From Eggerthella sp. CAG:209 (GTDB taxonomy: Bacteria; Actinomycetota; Coriobacteriia; Coriobacteriales; Eggerthellaceae): a stretch of DNA of 10,375 nt. The stretch spans positions 6,318-16,692 of the forward strand of contig FR884644.1 in NCBI GenBank assembly GCA_000436075.1, written 5' to 3'. This document shows, one piece after another, positions 6,617 to 10,375 of the stretch. Every line of letters begins with the position of its first letter. Position 1 is the first letter of the stretch. Under the pieces are notes generated by a model. The model was not told where the DNA came from, did not search any database, and saw only the letters and a program-made list of their open reading frames with translations. The position numbers and the translations under genes are program-made.

Positions 6617-7324
6617 ATGGGAAGCACCGCAACAGGGGAAGGCAAGGCTGCCATAACCCGCTCCATGCCTTTGCGCGTAGCCATATATTTTGGTGGCATT
6701 TTGATTTTGGGCGTTGGTGTTGTCTTGAGTGCGCGAAGTGATTTCGGCGCGCCGGCATTCCAGTCGATACCGTTGGTGTTCAGCGAAGGCACCCATCTGC
6801 TTACCTTGGGGCAATCGTGCATATGCCTATACTGCATCGATATCCTTATTCAGGTTCTGGTGTTTCGAACGCTCAATGTCAAAATCGCTCTTCAGATTCC
6901 TTTTGCCTTTGCGTTCGGTTGCCTGATCGACCTATTTGACTTCGTATTGGGGCTTGATTTCTTCTGGTTTTGCCATGACCCAAGCCTGCTAACCAGCTGC
7001 ATTATGTTCACGATCGGCATCACACTTATCGGCATAGGGGTAAGCGCCATGGTGGCTATGAATTTCGTTTTGAACCCCGCCGATGGTTGCACGCAGGCCT
7101 TTATGAAAATCACCCATCTTCCCTTCGGTAAGGCGAAGATCATCAACGACGTGTTGCGTTTCTCTATTGCATGCATAATGGCGCTTGCGATGACTGGTCA
7201 CCTGTTCGGCGTGGGCGTTGGTACGGTTATTTCAATGGTTGCCATTGGCGCCATATGCCAGGTGGTATCTGATGGCGCCCGCGGTTTTTACCGTCGTGCC
7301 TATGTGCCTGCGAGCTTTGCATGA
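6617..7324 (+). CDS. YczE/DUF6198-like multi-pass membrane protein
   Basis: A 235-residue integral membrane protein of the YczE/YyaS/YitT-like group, whose biochemical role is not established. Hydrophobic segments lie at about 21-38, 61-83, 89-113, 124-148, 179-196 and 199-217. Conserved-looking landmarks are ARSDFGAP after the first segment, LNPADG (152-157) after the fourth, KAKIINDV (172-179), and GVGVGT (198-203). The N-terminus (residues 1-20) is polar, and there is no cleavable signal peptide. The start at 6617 follows a purine-rich GGGGGAAAGAAG. The gene stands alone, divergent from the LOG gene and 218 bases before gltB. In other bacteria relatives are often described as putative transporters or permease-like proteins, but I would not assign a substrate. 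Confidence 0.8.
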   Translation: MGSTATGEGKAAITRSMPLRVAIYFGGILILGVGVVLSARSDFGAPAFQSIPLVFSEGTHLLTLGQSCICLYCIDILIQVLVFRTLNVKIALQIPFAFAFGCLIDLFDFVLGLDFFWFCHDPSLLTSCIMFTIGITLIGIGVSAMVAMNFVLNPADGCTQAFMKITHLPFGKAKIINDVLRFSIACIMALAMTGHLFGVGVGTVISMVAIGAICQVVSDGARGFYRRAYVPASFA

Positions 7325-7542
7325 TGCTTTGAACCGCTTATTTCATGCGTGTTAACTCTTGAAATCTGCTTTGTTACGTATCGAAACGAAGCCAAAAGCT
7401 GTCTGCCGAAGGCGGTACCTTGTTTGCTAGCGAATTATCCCCACCTTTCTTAAAACGGGAAAGGCAAACGGTTCGTGTAAGTCGTTGAGCGGAGAGGACA
7501 AGCACTCAGCGGCTTTTCGATTGTGAGAGTGAGAGGTTCAGA
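7325..7542 (+). other. Intergenic leader region upstream of gltB
   Basis: These 218 bases hold no gene. A 6-bp inverted repeat (ATTTCA/TGAAAT, about 7340-7365) and an 11-bp hairpin close to gltB (separate entry) are visible. No terminator for the preceding gene and no convincing -35/-10 pair were found. TTGAAA near 7355 resembles a -35 box but lacks a -10 at proper spacing. I recognise no known riboswitch class. Confidence 0.4.
7479..7515 (+). promoter_or_regulatory. Leader hairpin just upstream of gltB
   Basis: AAGTCGTTGAG (7479-7489) pairs with CTCAGCGGCTT (7505-7515) as 11 consecutive pairs, two of them G-U, around a 15-base loop. The loop carries GGAGAGGA (7491-7498), which resembles the real ribosome site GAGAGG at 7531-7536 but has no start codon after it. 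TTTT (7514-7517) closes the structure. It lies 15 bases before the ribosome site, a position where it could influence translation or mRNA stability, or act as a weak attenuator. The pairing is visible; the role is inferred. Confidence 0.35.
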
Positions 7543-10375
7543 ATGCAAACACGGAACGTGCCTGTGCAAAACGGGTTGTATCGTCCTGAGTTCGAGCATG
7601 ATGCGTGCGGTATTGGCGCGCTGGCACACCTGAAGGGTGTGCGCTCGCATCAGATGATCGACGATGCCCTTTCGGTCCTTGTCAATCTGGAGCATCGCGG
7701 TGGTAAGGGTTTGGAGCACAATACGGGCGATGGCGCCGGTATCTTGTTCCAGGTTCCGCACCACTTCTTCCGTAAGGAAGCGCAGAAGTACGGTCACCTT
7801 CTTCCCGATGAGGGCGACTATGGCGTGGCTATGCTCTTTTTTCCCCAAGACGAGCGTGGCGTAGAGGTTTCCAAGCGCATTTTCGAAGAAGGTTGTGCGA
7901 AGGCTGGTTTGCCCCTGCTGTTTTGGCGCGAGGTTCCCATCGATCCCCACGATCTGGGTTCCACCGCACGTGCCTGCATGCCTACCATCCTGCAGGCATT
8001 CGTAGGTCGCCCCGAAGACGTTGAGCGTGGAGAGGCTTTTGAGCGCCGTCTGTACGTATGCCGCCGTATGGTGGAAAAGGCAGCCGATGCCGAGCATGCG
8101 CTGGAGGGCCATATCTTCTATGTGTGCTCTTTCAGCGCACGTACCATCGTGTACAAGGGCATGCTTGTTGCTACCCAGATGCGCCGTTTCTACCTGGACC
8201 TTTCCGATGCAGCGGTGAAGACCGCAATCGCATTGGTTCATTCGCGCTACTCCACGAACACCACCCCTTCGTGGGAACGTGCCCATCCGAATCGTTACAT
8301 CATCCATAATGGCGAAATCAATACGTTGAAGGGCAACGTGAACTGGATTCGCGCCCGCGAACCAAACCTGTACTCGCCGGTTTTGGGCAAGGATCTGGAA
8401 TCTGTTCTGCCTATCATCAACAAGGAAGGTTCCGACTCCGCCATCCTCGATAATGTGCTCGAGTTCTTGGTGATGAATGGTCGCGATATGACCCGCGCCG
8501 TTTCCATGTTGCTGCCCGAGCCGTGGGACCACAACGAAACGCTCCCCGCTCGTCGCCGTGCCTATGACGAGTACCAGTCCATGCTCATGGAGCCGTGGGA
8601 CGGCCCCGCTGCTATCGCCTACACCGATGGCTCCACGTTCGGTGCTGCGCTCGACCGCAACGGCCTGCGTCCTGCTCGTTACTACGTCACGCGTGACGAT
8701 CGCTTCCTGCTTTCATCCGAGGTTGGAACCATCGAAATCGAGCCCTCCAACATCCTTACCGCAGGTTGCCTTGGTCCTGGCAAAATGGTGGAGATCGACA
8801 CTACGGCCGATCGCGTTATTTGGAATGATGAACTGCGCGCCCGCTATGCAAAGGAAAAGCCCTACAGCGATTGGGTAAAGGAAGAAAAGATCGAAGTTTC
8901 CGATCTTGACGCCCCTGCTCAGACCGATGCTGCGCGCGATGCAGAGGTTCCCATGACCGTACGCATGGCAAAGCTGGGCTATCACTGGGATGACGTGGAT
9001 GAGGTGGTTCGCGCCATGGCTGAAAAGGGCGGTGTGCCCCTGGCTTCCATGGGAATCGACGCTTCTCTCGCATGCCTTTCGAAAAAGAACCGTTCCTTCT
9101 TCGATTACTTCTACCAGCTGTTTGCCCAGGTAACCAATCCACCTATCGATGCTTTGCGTGAGAGCCTGGTTACTTCGAGCGTGCTCTATATTGGCAACCA
9201 CGGCAATCTTCTGGAGGATTCCCGCACGGCATGCCAGCTGATTCGCCTCGATGGCCCCATACTGACGAAGGATCAGTTCGATCGCATTTGCGCGGTTGAT
9301 CGCGTTGGATTCAAGGCTCAGCGATTCAGCGCTACGTATCGTCGCGAAGACGGTGAGAACGCACTGGAAGAGGCGCTGGAGAACTTGGCTTGCAGTGTTG
9401 AAAAGGCCGTGCGCAACGGGGTAAGCATCATCGTGCTTTCCGACCGTGCTGCAGAAGGCGAAGTGCCCATTCCTTCGCTCCTGGCGGTTTCTTCTGTTCA
9501 CAACCACCTTATTCGTGTGGGCGTTCGCACCTTTGCCGATTTCGTGGTTGAGACGGGCGATGCCATTTCCGCACACGACTTTGCTGCTTTGGTTGGCTAT
9601 TCCGCTTCGGGCATTTACCCCTATATGGCCCATGAGTGCATCGCTGATTTGGCGGCAAAGGGCGCTTTGTCCGTATCTGCCGAAGAAGGCATTGCGAACT
9701 ACAACAAGGCGGTAACCGCGGGAATTACCTCCATCATGTCGAAGATGGGTATTTCTACGGTTCAGAGCTACCATTCTGCTCAGATCTTCGAGGCTGTTGG
9801 TTTCAAGCAGGAGTTTGTTGATCAGTATTTTGCTGGCACCGTTTCCCGTGTGGGCGGCTTGGGTGTTGCCGATGTTCAACGCGAAGAGAACCAGCGCTAC
9901 GACGACGCCGTGGCTATCCTCAACACGCCGGCACCCGAACAGCTGCCTTCCTTGGGCCTTACCAAGTGGCGTCCGCAGGGCGGTGAAGAACACCTTATCG
10001 ATCCGCAGACCATCTACCTGCTGCAACATGCTTGCCGTGAGGGCAATTATGAGATGTTCAAGGAATACAGCGATCATCTGCATCAGGAAGGGCGTGCGAT
10101 TCGCTTGCGCGATCTGCTCGACTTCGTAACTGATCGTACCCCTGTTCCGTTGGAAGAGGTTGAGCCTGCCACAAGCATCGCTAAGCGTTTCAACACGGGC
10201 GCTATGAGCTACGGTTCCATTTCCGAGGAAGCTCACAAGTGCATGGCTATTGCCATGAACCGTCTGGGCGGCCGCTCGAATTCTGGTGAAGGCGGCGAAG
10301 ACCCGAAGCGCGAGACTCCGCTGCCTAACGGCGATTCCATGAATTCTGCCATCAAGCAGATTGCCTCCGGTCGCT
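7543..10375 (+). CDS. gltB: Glutamate synthase large subunit (partial, runs off right edge)
   Basis: GltB takes the amide nitrogen of glutamine and, on its FMN/Fe-S synthase domain, reductively aminates 2-oxoglutarate to give two glutamates. The first 944 of about 1,500 codons are present and open throughout. A 21-residue propeptide precedes the catalytic Cys22 (HDACGIG), exposed by self-cleavage in this family. The class II glutamine amidotransferase domain (22 to about 430) shows NTGDGAGI, HSRYSTNTTPSW (Arg235), HNGEINTLKGN (255-265), MEPWDGPAA (349-357) and DRNGLRPARY (371-380). The central domain contains FAQVTNPPID (527-536) and SKMGIST. The FMN domain starts with MSYGSISEEAH (888-898) and SNSGEGGED (912-920). 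The 3Fe-4S cysteines and the C-terminal beta-helix lie beyond the edge. GAGAGG-like site GAGAGG (7531-7536) is 6 bases before ATG, and an in-frame TGA at 7486 excludes a far longer start. Whether gltD follows cannot be seen. Confidence 0.96.
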   Translation, partial: MQTRNVPVQNGLYRPEFEHDACGIGALAHLKGVRSHQMIDDALSVLVNLEHRGGKGLEHNTGDGAGILFQVPHHFFRKEAQKYGHLLPDEGDYGVAMLFFPQDERGVEVSKRIFEEGCAKAGLPLLFWREVPIDPHDLGSTARACMPTILQAFVGRPEDVERGEAFERRLYVCRRMVEKAADAEHALEGHIFYVCSFSARTIVYKGMLVATQMRRFYLDLSDAAVKTAIALVHSRYSTNTTPSWERAHPNRYIIHNGEINTLKGNVNWIRAREPNLYSPVLGKDLESVLPIINKEGSDSAILDNVLEFLVMNGRDMTRAVSMLLPEPWDHNETLPARRRAYDEYQSMLMEPWDGPAAIAYTDGSTFGAALDRNGLRPARYYVTRDDRFLLSSEVGTIEIEPSNILTAGCLGPGKMVEIDTTADRVIWNDELRARYAKEKPYSDWVKEEKIEVSDLDAPAQTDAARDAEVPMTVRMAKLGYHWDDVDEVVRAMAEKGGVPLASMGIDASLACLSKKNRSFFDYFYQLFAQVTNPPIDALRESLVTSSVLYIGNHGNLLEDSRTACQLIRLDGPILTKDQFDRICAVDRVGFKAQRFSATYRREDGENALEEALENLACSVEKAVRNGVSIIVLSDRAAEGEVPIPSLLAVSSVHNHLIRVGVRTFADFVVETGDAISAHDFAALVGYSASGIYPYMAHECIADLAAKGALSVSAEEGIANYNKAVTAGITSIMSKMGISTVQSYHSAQIFEAVGFKQEFVDQYFAGTVSRVGGLGVADVQREENQRYDDAVAILNTPAPEQLPSLGLTKWRPQGGEEHLIDPQTIYLLQHACREGNYEMFKEYSDHLHQEGRAIRLRDLLDFVTDRTPVPLEEVEPATSIAKRFNTGAMSYGSISEEAHKCMAIAMNRLGGRSNSGEGGEDPKRETPLPNGDSMNSAIKQIASGR

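Noticed and set aside
7460..7468. AAAGGCAAA shared between the gltB and hydG leaders
   Set aside because: A single nine-base match, found after the fact, is not enough to suggest a common operator; the flanking bases differ.
7450..8532. 360-codon open frame on the minus strand opposite the start of gltB
   Set aside because: gltB in this stretch carries all amidotransferase motifs. The antisense frame has no ribosome site or domain that I recognise.
8713..10236. 507-codon open frame on the minus strand opposite gltB
   Set aside because: It is a codon-bias shadow of gltB; the sense strand encodes the family-specific central and FMN-domain motifs without interruption.

Overview
The window looks like ordinary chromosomal DNA from an anaerobic, fermentative bacterium. 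A Coriobacteriia-type actinobacterium (Eggerthellales or a relative) is my best guess. Three things suggest this: base composition in the mid-50s % GC judged by eye, a pair of [FeFe]-hydrogenase maturation genes, and a long LOG-family protein whose pre-Rossmann segment (PRHSTTGKL, then DPWRTLRIQSEFVDGFDAL) resembles the version common in Actinobacteria. The lineage call is an inference, not proven from the sequence.

Layout: hydF (minus, 32-1450) and hydG (plus, 1684-3138) are divergent across a 233-base control region. hydG ends at a strong intrinsic terminator. It is followed by a PepV-like M20 metallodipeptidase (plus, 3211-4614). That gene converges on a two-gene minus-strand operon: a LOG-family phosphoribohydrolase (5600-6457), then a PHP-domain phosphoesterase of the histidinol-phosphatase type (4773-5579). 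The convergent gap holds a long stem-loop that could terminate both strands. Divergent from the LOG gene is a YczE-like multi-pass membrane protein (plus, 6617-7324). The last gene is the glutamate synthase large subunit gltB (plus, from 7543), which runs off the right edge after 944 codons.

How the genes work together: HydG makes the CO/CN-bearing iron synthon from tyrosine, and HydF is the GTPase scaffold on which the H-cluster subcluster is assembled and delivered to the hydrogenase. The third maturase (HydE) and the hydrogenase itself are not in the window. The dipeptidase feeds amino acids from peptides, and GltB makes glutamate from glutamine and 2-oxoglutarate, so the region fits an amino-acid-using anaerobe that disposes of electrons as H2 or takes up H2. 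The LOG/PHP pair suggests nucleotide or phosphometabolite turnover.

I see no mobile element, tRNA, rRNA, CRISPR array or phage gene, and no gap over 300 bases without a gene. I did not find a clearly new system. The points most worth a second look are the hairpins in the hydG and gltB leaders, the two non-standard segments of HydF, and the LOG-PHP gene pair.
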